From the NCBI RefSeq assembly GCF_029633865.1, contig NC_079231.1:28989716-29053715 (forward strand): a DNA stretch of 64,000 bases, given 5' to 3'. Positions within the stretch are counted from its first letter, which is position 1. The number at the start of each line of letters is the position of its first letter. The notes beneath the pieces are model-generated. The model had not been told where the DNA came from. It saw only the letters and a list, made by a program, of their open reading frames with translations, and ran no database searches. This stretch comes from Lampris incognitus (lineage: Eukaryota; Chordata; Actinopteri; Lampriformes; Lampridae). Shown in pieces: positions 34,707 to 63,881 of the stretch. The position numbers and the translations under genes were made by a program.

Positions 34707-34757
34707 AGTACAACTCCTGTCGAATCCTGCAGCGGGCGGAAATTTGCTCGGTTACAC
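34707..34757 (+). mobile_element. TRIM-like LTR end fragment
   Basis: Similar to 26888-26937 (ACAACT..TCGAATCC..GCGG then GCTC.GTTACA). It may be the second terminal repeat of the TRIM-like element into which the hAT element inserted. Confidence 0.45.
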
Positions 34758-35115
34758 TATCAGTGCAAGCATCCTTCAAAGGCTGACTGCGAACCGCTGT
34801 AGTGCAGACGGCCGTAAGGCTAGCTTACTATTAGCTAGCTTACCTTTAGCTTACTATTAGCTTACCATTTGCATTGTGGATAGAACCGCAAAACTGTTGC
34901 AACACCACGCCCAACTCAATTTTTTCAATATGTTCCGGGTTCACTTGAATATCGTTTTGTTTCAGCCAATCTGTGAAACTTTACACATCTGAAATGTTTT
35001 TGCCATATGGTACTTTTTCTTTTTTTTTGTAGCACATTCCAATCTCTTAAATTCTTCTTCTGTCAACTGCTAACCAAAGGGTTGGCGTTGACGGGGCAAC
35101 GACAGTTTCAGAATT

Positions 35116-35480
35116 AGTATAACATAGCTCGATCAGTTCCCGCTGCGAGATTCGATCCGCGCTGCACTGCTGCACAAGGCGACATCGCTGACCGTTCGGC
35201 TAAAGGGGCTGACCCCCCAGTGAGTCTTTTGTAGTTTACATTAGTCACTTACTCCTGGAAGCGCGCCCTCGCGCTGTGTCATTCCGCGCTCCGAAGAGAC
35301 TCATGAGGATCTGCACGGTTCCGGACACTTCCGTATCCCACCGCTGCCACCAATGTACCGTAGCTCAATCAATCAATGCCCGTTGCGGAATTCGATCCTA
35401 AGTGCACTGCACCACAAGGCGACATCGCTGACCGCTCGGCTAAATGGGCCGACCGGCCAGTGAATCTTTTGTAGTTTACA
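35116..35480 (-). mobile_element. TRIM-like element A with tRNA-like terminal repeats
   Basis: On the minus strand: terminal repeat 35480-35354 (127 bp, TGTAAACTACAAAAGA to GCTACGGTACA), internal region 35353-35241 (113 bp) starting TTGGTGGCAGCGGTGGGAT, and a second terminal repeat 35240-~35116. Each terminal repeat contains an A box (TAGCCGAGCGG in one, TAGCCGAACGG in the other) and a B box (GGATCGAATTCC, GGATCGAATCTC). TG...CA ends and a TGG-type primer site suggest a miniature LTR element. A tandem SINE dimer is the alternative. Confidence 0.65.
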
Positions 35481-35755
35481 GTAGGCTTGTTATTTTCACT
35501 TTCTTCTGAGGCCAACTATTCATTGTTTTTCAGCAACACAAATGTTATCTTTTCAAATGCATCAATTTTTCTGTTTGTTTGACATGGCATTATTTGGAAG
35601 GGGTAACTCCTAGGCTACAGTGGTGGTTACTGTCAGCTAGCTAGCTGAAAAAGGTGGTCAGTGATAAGGGTCAGAGTACCAGTGAAAAACACACTTATGT
35701 GCAGTACATGTTATGTACACACGGCCATGGTAACTCTATTTAATGATCACGGTCA

Positions 35756-36030
35756 TGTACGACCACAGATAACTCAGATAACTAGACTCGCTAGCCCTTG
35801 CCCCTGAATTCGCTACATTGGTGTCAGAAGTAGGATGGTGAGACCGTGAGGCCGTCGGAAACGCGTGCGCCCAGAAGCGTGAGAGAGTTAATATGCTGAG
35901 GCGCGGGGACGCGCTTCCTTAAAAACGGGGGTGTAACGACCACGGATGATGAGACTCGCTAGTCCTTGGCTAAGGGGTTGGACCCTTTAGTCGCCTGTGG
36001 TGCGGGATACCCGGGTTCGCCCCCGGGTAT
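35756..36030 (+). mobile_element. TRIM-like element B with tRNA-like terminal repeats
   Basis: The left terminal repeat 35756-35817 (TGTACGACCACAG to GAATTCGCTACA) has lost its middle. The internal region 35818-35931 starts with TTGGTGTCAGAAG, a primer-site-like match to elements 1 and 3, and ends with AAAAACGGGGG, a purine-tract-like run. The right repeat starts at 35932 (TGTAACGACCACGG), contains CCGGGTTCGCCCCCGGG (B-box stem) and stops near 36030. Confidence 0.65.
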
Positions 36031-36383
36031 AATGAACTGGTCGTTGGTTAGGGTCGTTATGTCACTGTATTGTTTATAAGGGTCGGATACCTGCAGTCAG
36101 TTGAGACTGAAGAGGTCACACTGTGTCCAGATGAACTGATTCAACCTTCTGGGACATTTATGTTATGCCATATAACATCACGTGTAAAACCCGTTTCAAC
36201 CAATCCCTTTTTGTTGCCGAACCCAACTGTTGTAAACTCCTGACAATCTTTAACTAAGCTGATATTGGGATCTTCCACAGCAGAGTTGTGTCAGTAGGGT
36301 GTATTCCAGCCGGAGATGCGTGTCTATCAGATGTGACAGTCGTACAACGTTTGCTTCAGAAGCCATTGGATAAACTTGGTACT

Positions 36384-55368
<18,985 letters not shown>

Positions 55369-56016
55369 GATGGAAAAACTGCACGGGAAAAATGAACCCA
55401 GGTAGCATTTCTACGTCACCTGTCCTGCAGCTGGATGCAGTCCCACCTACCTGTCCATCAGCTGAAGGCCGACTTTTGCATAGCCTGGATGTTGAAATAT
55501 CTAATATAAATATAACCCCTGTTGATTCAACAACAGCAACATCAAATATTGCAATTTTATTTCTTATTCAAGGCAAGAGCTACAGTCCTGTAAAAGCTGT
55601 AATTAACAGTTTACTTTTATTTTTGAAAAAGAGCAATGCTATAGAATATTGTTTTGACATTGTGTTACCATGTGATTCATGACTCAGTTCAGCAGGTTGG
55701 ATTACCTGCCCCTGAAGACGAGACCATCAGAGATTCAAAGCAACATTTACTTTAAACTGAGTGATTTTGATATTCCATGGATGTACTGTATGCCAAATGT
55801 GAGTGGCTGACGATGATTTGAATTTTCTCTAAATGACAGCTACCGTTGACAGCTGCAATAAACCGAAGTTAAAGAAAGGAAGAAAAGAGTATGTTTAGTA
55901 ATTTGCAAATAGAACGTTTTAAAAATTGCTTCAGTATTTACTTATGGTAACAGAGGTTTGGCGTTATTTCGAATAAGTTTATAGTTGCAAATCAGCCGTT
56001 GCATAAATGTTAAAAC
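55369..56016 (+). other. cpo 3' untranslated region and flank
   Basis: No further coding exon recognised. Contains the candidate AATAAA at 55857-55862. Confidence 0.45.
55857..55862 (+). terminator. cpo: Candidate cpo polyadenylation signal
   Basis: AATAAA about 490 bases after the stop codon, the first sense-strand hexamer of this type that I noticed downstream of exon 9. Confidence 0.4.
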
Positions 56017-56445
56017 TGTCATGGTTGTGTGGTCTGGGTCAGATGTGTTCCCCATTACCTGATTGGCTTGCCATTTCGGTTGCTGCCTCTGATTGCCCCA
56101 TGATTGCCCATTTACCTGACTGCCCCTGCTTTACTCACTTGTTCCCCATTCCCTGATTGGCGAGCCTGTTCCTGCCCTGCTCTGCCCTGCTCGCTTGTAC
56201 TCCATTCCCGGACTGGCTCTCCAGCAAGTTGTATGTTCCCACTGGTTGCTCTGGCGCTTTGTCGGATCGTCGCAAACACGTGCTGACTCTTGGTTCATGC
56301 TTCATGCCTTGCCCCGAGCCTTTCTTGCTGTCTGTCGCTACTGTTCCTGTAATGTATGTTCGGTTGCCTTATTAAAGCTTTGTTCAAGCCCAGCCTGTCC
56401 TTGCGGTCTGCATTTGGGCCCTCGCGTCCTGCTCCCGGCGCGACA
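56017..56445. mobile_element. Solo LTR (429 bp)
   Basis: TGTCATGGTTGTGTGG to CCGGCGCGACA (TG...CA). Flanked by AAAAC (56012-56016) and GAAAC (56446-56450), a 5-bp duplication with one mismatch. Contains CCTTATTAAAGCTTTG, a possible polyadenylation region, which suggests plus orientation. Confidence 0.7.
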
Positions 56446-56601
56446 GAAACACATGAGCCTACTATTGGATTCATGCTTTATTTCTGTTCTTCTCTTGAAC
56501 CACCTGTAATTCTATAAAACAATAGAACCTACATCTGGCATGTGGTGACACCAAAACAGAATAACCTTTATACTTATATATCAACTCCCATATTTTCGTA
56601 A

Positions 56602-56656
56602 TGTGTGTGTGTGTGGTGTTAGTGTGTGTGTGTGTGTGTGTTAGTTAGTTAGTGTA
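56602..56656. repeat. (GT)n microsatellite
   Basis: Two GT runs separated by GTTA, then GTTAGTTAGTTAG. The 56657-57005 stretch that follows shows no gene; it has a pyrimidine-rich run (56935-57000). Confidence 0.9.
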
Positions 56657-57006
56657 GATAGCGGGACCGAAAACTAAAGCATTTATGATCCTAATTCTTT
56701 TTGGAGGTGGTAGATATTGTCTCAGTGCATAGAGAAAATACATAAAGTACGTAATGCAAATAGGGAAATTACATACTACATAGTAAAGTTAAATGGGTTT
56801 CAAAATAATTTTATTTGCCCAAGATTACCTAAACATAATGAATGTTGCCTGTCCATATTGCATGGCCCAAGATCATGTAATAGACCATGCCATGTTATAT
56901 GTTTCAAGGTTGTAGAAAACACTTTCTTCTTCTGCCCTCCATCTTCTTCTCCTTCTCCTCCTCCTCCCTCTTGACCTCGTCCTCATCCTCATCCTCGTCC
57001 TTCTTG

Positions 57007-57376
57007 GTTGATGCTAGATCCAACGGGGTGTAGGCACGGAAGTAGCCGTGACTGGCTGTTGCGTTGACCAATAAACAGCGCGGAACCTCGAAGCGCATTG
57101 ACTTGAAACAAACGATGTGCACTAAAATATTTAGCTAGCTAGCTTAAACTAACCTTAACATTGCCAGATCGTACTGTAACCCTAAACCTGTCTCTAACCC
57201 CTGCACCGCTATTGCTATCGCTAGCTAACTAACGTTAACTTAATTCGCCCCAACTATTGCTCTGTCTGTCGGTCTGGCAGTCAGTGCGCTTCGAGGTTCT
57301 GCGCTGTCTATTGGCCGACGCAACAGCCAATCACGGCTACTTCCGTGCCTACTCCCCGTTGGATCTAACATCAACC
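57007..57376. repeat. Foldback (inverted repeat) 1
   Basis: Arms 57007-57103 and 57283-57376 are inverted copies of ~95 bp with small differences (TAGCCGTGACTGGCTGTTGC versus GCAACAGCCAATCACGGCTA). The 180-bp loop includes GCTAGCTAACTAACG. Confidence 0.85.
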
Positions 57377-57430
57377 CTTCCTCTTCTTCTTCTTCTTCTT
57401 CATCTTTCGGCTGCTCCCATTAGGGGTCGC

Positions 57431-57673
57431 CGCGTTGTTGTGAATCCCATGGCACTTCTAAGCAAGACACGCCCGCGTAGCATCCAGGCGCTAGGATTCT
57501 GGGAAGACGCGCCCCTGCTCTGCTTCTAATTAGCTAACCTTCACCCTAACCCTAACCTTAACCAACCCAACCAACGGAGGCAAAGAGTAGTACTGGCTCT
57601 GGCCAATCCTGGCGCTTGAATGCTACGCGGGGCGTGTCTTGCCTAGAAGTGCCGTGGGATTCATAATAACGCG
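57431..57673. repeat. Foldback (inverted repeat) 2
   Basis: Arms 57431-57499 and 57604-57673 (~69 bp; GGCACTTCTAAGCAAGACAC versus GTGTCTTGCCTAGAAGTGCC). The loop holds telomere-like CCCTAACCCTAACCTTAACC (57543-57562). Confidence 0.85.
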
Positions 57674-57764
57674 TGTAGCGAATTCGGGGTGGGGGGGCAG
57701 CCGGGATCAATGTCCATATCTTCATGTCCTCTGCATCTTCCTCTATCAGTCTGTCAGTCCAGCC

Positions 57765-58213
57765 CTTCAGTCGACTGGTTAACGTAGTTGCCCGTGGTGT
57801 GAGAGAGCCGGGTTCGCGTCCCGGCTGTCCCCCGAATTCGCTACATCTGTATCAGAAGTGGGGTGGTGAGACCGTGATGCTCTCGGAAGCGAGTGCGCCC
57901 AGATGTGTGAGGGAGCTGGTATGCTCAAGCGTATGCAAAGGACGGGGTAACGAGCATGAATGAGTAGACTGTAATGGTCTGTTCACTGGCCCCCAAAATC
58001 AGTAGTGCGGCAACTACAGTTAATTCAAAATGTGACAGCATGTGTCCTCACCGGAACTAAAAAGTATGAATGAGTAGACTCGCTGGCCCTGGCTAATTGG
58101 TCGGAATCTTTAGGCGACTGTAATGTAGTCGCCCGTGGTGTGGGAGACCCGGGTTCGCATCCCGGCTGCGGTGGTTCCCGGCTGCATCCCCCCCCCCTCC
58201 TGAATTTGCTACA
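57765..58213 (+). mobile_element. TRIM-like element C with tRNA-like terminal repeats
   Basis: Left terminal repeat (partial) 57765-57845 with B-box-like GGGTTCGCGTCCC, ending GAATTCGCTACA. Internal 57846-57946 begins TCTGTATCAGAAGTGGGG, a decayed version of TTGGTGTCAGAAG, and ends GGACGGGG. Right repeat 57947-58213 has TGGCTAATTGG (A-box match), GGGTTCGCATCCC and ends GAATTTGCTACA; a ~99-bp segment with an ATGAATGAGTAGACT repeat is inserted in it. Confidence 0.65.
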
Positions 58214-58539
58214 TATGCAAATTGCCATGACCATCAATTAGCGTTAAAATAGTCACATGTATTATTCACAGAGGATTGGGGATAGTTGTAATCACAGCAT
58301 TGTAAGATGGTGACAGATGTACAGACAGACTATCATGAGAAAGTTATGACGTTACTTAGCAACATGAATACTTATGAGCCCCTTAAACGAGATGCAGGCA
58401 GTGGTTACCAGAAAAAGGTTATAGATTGAGTGAAGCTGTTAGAACAGGACAATGTTACTGACAGAGTTTAGCACCACAGATTATGAGCTACACCTAGTCT
58501 GTATGGGTTACCTAGGATAAATAAACAGGGCGTGCCATG

Positions 58540-59945
58540 ACGGCCTATTGTTAGTATGATTAACTCAGTGACCTATAACCTCTCCAAGTTTATGGCATCT
58601 TTTCTTAGCCCGTTGGTAGACAGTAATGAACATCACATTCAGAACACTGTGGATGTTGTGGATGAGGTGAGGGACGTCATTATGGAGAGGGATGAAACAA
58701 TTGTCTCTTATGATGTTACGTCTCTCTTCACGTGCGTTCCTGTTGATGCAGTGGAGGTAGTCCGTATGAAATTACAAAACGACCTCACCCTTAGCAATAG
58801 GACCACCCTTAATACTGACCAAGTGTGTCTGCTCCTGAAGCTGTGTCTTCAGTACACCTAATTCACATACAGGGGGCAGTACTATAGGCAGAAGCATGGG
58901 CATGGTATGGGTTCCCCAGTCTCACCTGTAGTGGCCAACTTGTATATGGAGGAAGTGGAAAGGAGGGCTCTGATGTCTTATCCCGGGACACCACTTAGCC
59001 ATTGGTTCAGATTTGTGGACAACACCCGGGTTAAAATTAAATCTCAGGCTGTAGCTCATTTCACCGACCACATTAACTCTGTGGACACCACATCAAGTTC
59101 ACCAGGGAGGATGTGGAACATGACAGGGTAGCCTTCTTAGACTGTTAAGTTGCAGTTGGTGATGGGGGACATTTGGTTGTTGATGTTTAACATAAACCAA
59201 CACATACTGATCAGTACTTAAGGTTTGACTCTCATCATCCACTGGAGCACAAACTAGGAGTCATCAGGACGCTGGACCACCGAGCTGACAACGTCCCCAC
59301 CGACACAGGGGCCAGAGAAGGATATAAATCCCTCATTAAACAGGGCCTGGTTAAGTGTGGTTATCCTAACTGGGTGTTTGTCAAAGCCAGGAAGACCCCA
59401 AACAGTGCACCAGCCGATCCAAGAGAGAAGAAGGACAACAGCTGTCTAAGTGTAAACCAGTGGTGATTCTGTCTGTAGCGGGAGTGTTGGAACAGTTGAG
59501 ATGCATATTTTCCAAACACTGCATCTCAGTTGCTTTCAAACCCCAGAAATTGGTCCCCCCCAAGGATCAGGTCCCCCGGCACAAACAGAGAAATATAGTG
59601 TAGCTGTTAAGTGCCAGGAGAATTGCCATGAATTGTACATCAGGGAAACCAAACAGACTCTGAGAAATAGGACCAGGACTCCACAGTCTACACCATCTAC
59701 AGACCAGTGGCCACTCTTTCAAGGATGAGGATGTGCGCATCCTTGACAGGGAGGAATGCTGGTTTGAATGGGGAGTCAAAGAGGCCATCTATGTGAAGAG
59801 GGAACGATCATCCCTGAACCGAAGAGGGGCCATGGTACATCTGTCATTATCTTGCAATGCTGTGATTGCAGCTATTCCCCAACCCTCTGTTAATAGTACA
59901 CATGGTCATTGTAACTCTGTGAGTAATGTATAATTATCCAACAAC
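58540..59945 (+). pseudogene. Penelope-like element: reverse transcriptase and GIY-YIG remains
   Basis: 58556-58860: DETIVSYDVTSLFTCVPVDAV, the RT palm with the first catalytic Asp (motif given as SYDVTSLFTCVP). 58907-59131: MGSPVSPVVANLYMEE, then WFRFVDNTRVKI, where the usual Y-V-D-D is FVDN, a lost catalytic Asp. 59501-59933: endonuclease remains ELYIRETKQTLRNR (Gly changed to Arg) and DREECWFEWGVKEAIYVKRE with frameshifts. Same class as the element at 53.2 kb, a different subfamily. Dead copy. Confidence 0.85.
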
Positions 59946-60520
59946 ATCCTCTAGGTAAGGTCATGTTGTTGAAGAACACCTTTGCCACCTTTGACTACCC
60001 AAACCTGACGCTGGCTCAGAAAACTGTAAAAACAGCTGTCCCAGCCGCACTACCCAGTCATTTCTGTGCTTCTGTGTTGCAGCCTCAAGTGGCGTTTGAA
60101 GCTCATGTACACAGACATTTTGACTGAGGATTATGGTCAAATGTTCTACCTTTAGTTGGGATTCTAGCTGTAGCATATTGAACCATCTGAAGACTTTCGG
60201 TACTAGCATGTGGCAGACCTGAAAACAGAACATTACAGTAATCAAGTCTGGATGAAACAAATGCATGAATTAGAGTCTCTGCATCAGCCATGGACAGGAA
60301 AGGATGAATTTCCGCTATATTATGTAAGTTAAAAAAAGACAGTTTAGGTGATTTCTCTAATGTGCTTATCACAGGAAAGGCTGGTATCAAACGTACGACC
60401 AAGGTTTTTGGCTGCCACACTTTGAGAAATCACAGAGTTTCGATTGTTATTGTTATTGTTACTTGATCAAGTTGGTGTCTGTGTCTAGCAGGGCCAATGA
60501 CCAGCATCTCAGTTTTATAT
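59946..60520 (-). pseudogene. LINE reverse transcriptase C-terminal fragment
   Basis: Minus frame 60420-60103: FFNLHNIAEIHPFLSMADAE and LIHAFVSSRLDYCNVLFSGL, a block common to fish non-LTR retrotransposons (L2/Rex1-like). It degrades after 60150. No intact frame. Confidence 0.75.
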
Positions 60521-60689
60521 ACAAGTAAAGTACAGTTGTATACTTTGCCCATGAAGCTTTTGGACATAAGACAACTTTGGTAAAGGTTTCAGATGCTTTG
60601 GTGACTTGGGCAGAGGTTGTTGATTATTCAACCATAACGAGACTCGATAGTAGAGACATACCTGTTGGGCATACATGCTTGCCTCCAAT

Positions 60690-60930
60690 GTCCTGTGTTG
60701 TTGTTCCATTTATTTCTTCAGTTTTTATTTTTTTGTTTGTTTGTTTGTTCTTTCTTTTTTGTGTGACTGCTGTCTGCAAGTGCTAGAAGCTGCTGTGCAC
60801 TGGAGTCAAATTCCTCGTAAGCATAGGCACACTTGGACAATAAAGTTGATTCTGATTCTTAATCTGATCCTAATTCTGATTTTGATTCTGAATCTGATCC
60901 TGATTCTGATTCTGAGGCTGGGGTTAAGAT
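60690..60930 (+). repeat. LINE 3' tail with (TGATTC)n
   Basis: TTGGACAATAAAGTTGATTC runs into about ten TGATTC-type hexamers (60845-60920). Typical LINE 3' terminus. Unrelated spacer 60931-61129 follows. Confidence 0.7.
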
Positions 60931-61129
60931 CACGTTTGAGTTAAGGCAGCTTGAAAACTCTGGTGAAGGCTGGGATTTGTTAAAACCACTGAAATAATTC
61001 TTAGCTGAACGCTAAGGGGGCCGCCTGTGTAATAAATTAAACAGCCCATATTATGGATGTGTATATCACAGCAGATTCCCTGCTAACTCCCCTGGTAGAA
61101 GGCCAAGGCAGGATAGTGAATCACAGAAT

Positions 61130-61670
61130 ATTAGTCTAGCAGGAGGGGCCCTCAGATTTTGAGGTACCCCTACCCGAGTTAGAACAAAACACAACCATGT
61201 TTTTTCATATCCCATATGGGTCCCGTTAATGAAATGGATGGTTGTGGAACTTAATTTTTTTGGGAAATAAGTTTTTTGGGCTATTCTTAGACCTACCCTA
61301 ATATCTGAAAAAGAGCCAAATTAGGCCAGTCTGGATAGGGGTGAGGTGACAAAAAAGCCCATAATTTCATAATGCTCACTCAAATTTGCATCAGATTTGC
61401 TGTGATTTGACCCAAGTAACTGTCCAACAACATCGATGAGTTACAATGTAATTTTTCCAAAGAAATACTCGAATATTGTCCTGCAAACATGACTTTAGTG
61501 TAGGCGTAAATTGTCAGTCTAGCAGGATGGGCCCTCAGACTTTGATGTACTGTACCCCTACCCAAGTTAGGACAAAACACAACAATGTTTTCTTTTTATC
61601 TTCAGTGTCTCCCATTCAAGAAATGCACTGTTGTGGAACTTTATTTTTGTGGGAAATTAGTGAAATCAAC
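61130..61670. repeat. Diverged direct duplication, ~150 bp
   Basis: 61130-61275 and 61513-61665 share TTAGTCTAGCAGGA.GGGCCC, CCCCTACCC.AGTTAG.AC and TTGTGGAACTT.ATTTTTTTG. The 61671-62200 stretch that follows shows no feature. Confidence 0.75.
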
Positions 61671-62202
61671 TGAAGAAGTGATGCACCCCATAGAGCCAAT
61701 AAAGATCTTTCTGGGGGTGATAGGGTTACAATGCGCAGTCTAGTTTTCCAAAGGAAGCTCTGATCCACCTATAGTTTTGTGTGAGAGTAGTAAGGTATCT
61801 TGTGCACATGGATTACCTGAATTTATGTCGATAATTTGTTTTAATTATGTACTGTTGACCTCTAAACACAGTGATGAATAGGCGGAAAGCATAAGTAAAT
61901 TATTTTTCATGGTGAATAACACAAAACCTTTTAATTTGAACAAAATCAAAAGGTTTTGGAAGTCAATATCCTTTTCATTTACCATAAGCTATTCCTTCCT
62001 GAAAGAGATATATTCATTTTTTAGTGTTAATTTGGGATATGCAATCCATATCACCCTCTGAAGTCAATAGGGTAATGAACAAAATACAGCACCACATTCC
62101 ATTCACACTCTCAAACATGGATTGATTGCTCTTTGGTGTGCCTCCTTGTTTTTTCCCTTGTTTATTAAATTCCAACTGCCATTTTTAAACTGCCTCATCC
62201 AG

Positions 62203-62276
62203 AGGATTGTCAATGTTATGTGGCAGAAATAAAAAAGGAAGAAGAAACAATCACCACCAGTCTAATGACAGATCAG
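62203..62276 (+). CDS. Putative exon A of unrecognised gene
   Basis: Bounded by acceptor CATCCAG and donor GTAACA. After two bases the frame reads DCQCYVAEIKKEEETITTSL then MTDQ. It ends in phase 0, compatible with exon B 310 bases downstream. I do not recognise the protein. No other exons of this gene were found, so it would start to the left or be partial, and continue beyond the window or be a pseudogene. Confidence 0.45.
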
Positions 62277-62446
62277 GTAACACAAAGGTCTAATTTATTT
62301 TTTATATTCTTAAATTGAGTATAACATGTTTTGTGTTGAAAGAATTATTATTATTTTAGCTAGCTTAGCCAGCTTACTATTCCTTTAGCTAGCTAGCATA
62401 CCACTGCACAGTGCTAATGGCAGTTATGCACAAAGCTAACTCTTGA

Positions 62447-62448
<2 letters not shown>

Positions 62449-62507
<59 letters not shown>

Positions 62508-62545
62508 TGTACGTGTACGTGTGTGTGTACGTGTCTATGCGTGTC
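62449..62545. repeat. (GT)n microsatellite with TACGTG variants
   Basis: Pure GT to about 62503, then GTACGT and GTGTACGTGT variants. Lies 40 bases before exon B. Confidence 0.95.
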
Positions 62546-62586
62546 TGTGTGGCAAATATGTTAACTGTGTTTTCCGTATTCACCAG

Positions 62587-62757
62587 CTGTGTCTGAGTCC
62601 AGCACAGTCAACAAGCCAAACACTGGCACTAAATGAAAAGCTATGCCTGATATATGGAGAAGCTCTGCGAGATGATAAAAAAAATCCATATATTATGAAC
62701 CCCAAATTGGAAGGACTAAAAACAATATTGAAAATTGCCCAGGAACGAAATGACGAG
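62587..62757 (+). CDS. Putative exon B of unrecognised gene
   Basis: Acceptor TTCACCAG; 57 codons with LALNEKLCLIYGEALRDD and NPYIMNPKLEGLKTILKIAQ, then ERNDE before a possible weak donor GTTCAC. The composition (charged, helical, no repeats) looks like a true cytosolic protein exon. The open frame runs on to 62844. Phase matches exon A. Protein family not recognised. Confidence 0.5.
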
Positions 62758-62849
62758 GTTCACAAGAGACTCTCTCTCCACCAAAGCCTGAGTTCCCCTG
62801 CTGTGTGTCTCTGTGGGCTGGTGGGTGTGGATGGCATGGGCTGATGATT

Positions 62850-63189
62850 CATTATTTGGAGATTAGTGGGAGGCAGTTTGGCCTCTGCGTAATCCAGCCA
62901 GCGGGCATTCTGAGATGAGCGCAGCTTCCTGAACAGCAGGCTTTGTATGAGGCAACATGTTGTTTGTTATTGTGTCAGATCCCTTACCTGACCTGAAATT
63001 CAAGAAACGCAAACCTCCGCTGACATGACAAGAGCCCGGTACCCAAAGAGAAGCGCTCCGTGGATGGGAGTACTGAGGACAGACACACATTACACGACAC
63101 ATCTGGCATAAAACATTGTCATGAACAGCGGACAATGAGCCTGAATGAGGAGGGAGAATGAAGATCAGCAGTCAGGAACAATTCATTGT
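62850..63189. other. Spacer without recognisable feature
   Basis: No gene, RNA or repeat recognised. Confidence 0.4.
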
Positions 63190-63835
63190 CATTTCTTACA
63201 TGTACTTGCATACACAAAGAAACGAAACTTCGTTTCCCCCAGCCGTGCAACACAAAAAAATACATCCACAATACCCCAAAAACCACCAAAAACATACAAA
63301 CACAGAGGAAAAAACAAACAAAACACAAACCGTTAACAACACAGTCCAGTCAGTGCAGCGCAGTCCAAAAAAATTCCTCTGTCCAGAGAACGAACTCCAG
63401 CCGGTCTATAGGCTAGCAGTTAGCTTAGCCTGCGCCGCTTCCGCATCCTGTCAGAACGCCCTCGGTGTTTCCACAGCTCCAGGCAGGGGCCGTGGTCCCT
63501 GGGCCCATCGGACGAAGCTGACCAGGCTCCCCCAGGCGATCCAACGCAGCTCTCCCAGCCAGTCCCCTTCGACACACCTCCCACGCACTCCACACGACGA
63601 CGCAGACGCAGACCAAAACACTGCACAGTCGATGCTAGGCGAGACCGCCACCAGAACGCCTCGGTGTTTCCTCTCGGGCACAGCTCCGGCAGGGCCATAC
63701 AGCTCCGGAAAGGGCCGTGAGCTCTCTCAGCTGATCCCACACCAGCTGTCCCTGCCATTAAACGGGAAAAAAATCGACGAACCAAATAAAAAACTTCACA
63801 CGGAGACACAAACTTAGATGACGCCGCCGCAAGAT
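63190..63835 (-). mobile_element. GC-rich LINE-like repeat, intact at the solo-LTR site
   Basis: Reverse-strand copy of 4900-5471 plus 6261-6400. On the minus strand an open frame runs from ATG 63758 (MAGTAGVGSAERAHG) to 63420. The 3' end reads AACGAAGTTTCGTTTC...AATGACAATGAATTG, LINE-like. The start side is AAGATAAGATAAGATAAAATG (minus: CATTTTATCTTATC...). Confidence 0.6.
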
Positions 63836-63881
63836 AAGATAAGATAAAATGCTTTGTCAAATTTCATTTGGTGACATGTCT

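Noticed and set aside
35950..36030. Possible true tRNA gene
   Set aside because: A and B box-like words exist, but no full cloverleaf with paired acceptor stem could be drawn, and the same unit recurs in dispersed repeats.
63158..63817. 219-codon plus-strand frame
   Set aside because: It is antisense to the repeat that shares a conserved minus-strand frame with 5068-5409; no family recognised.
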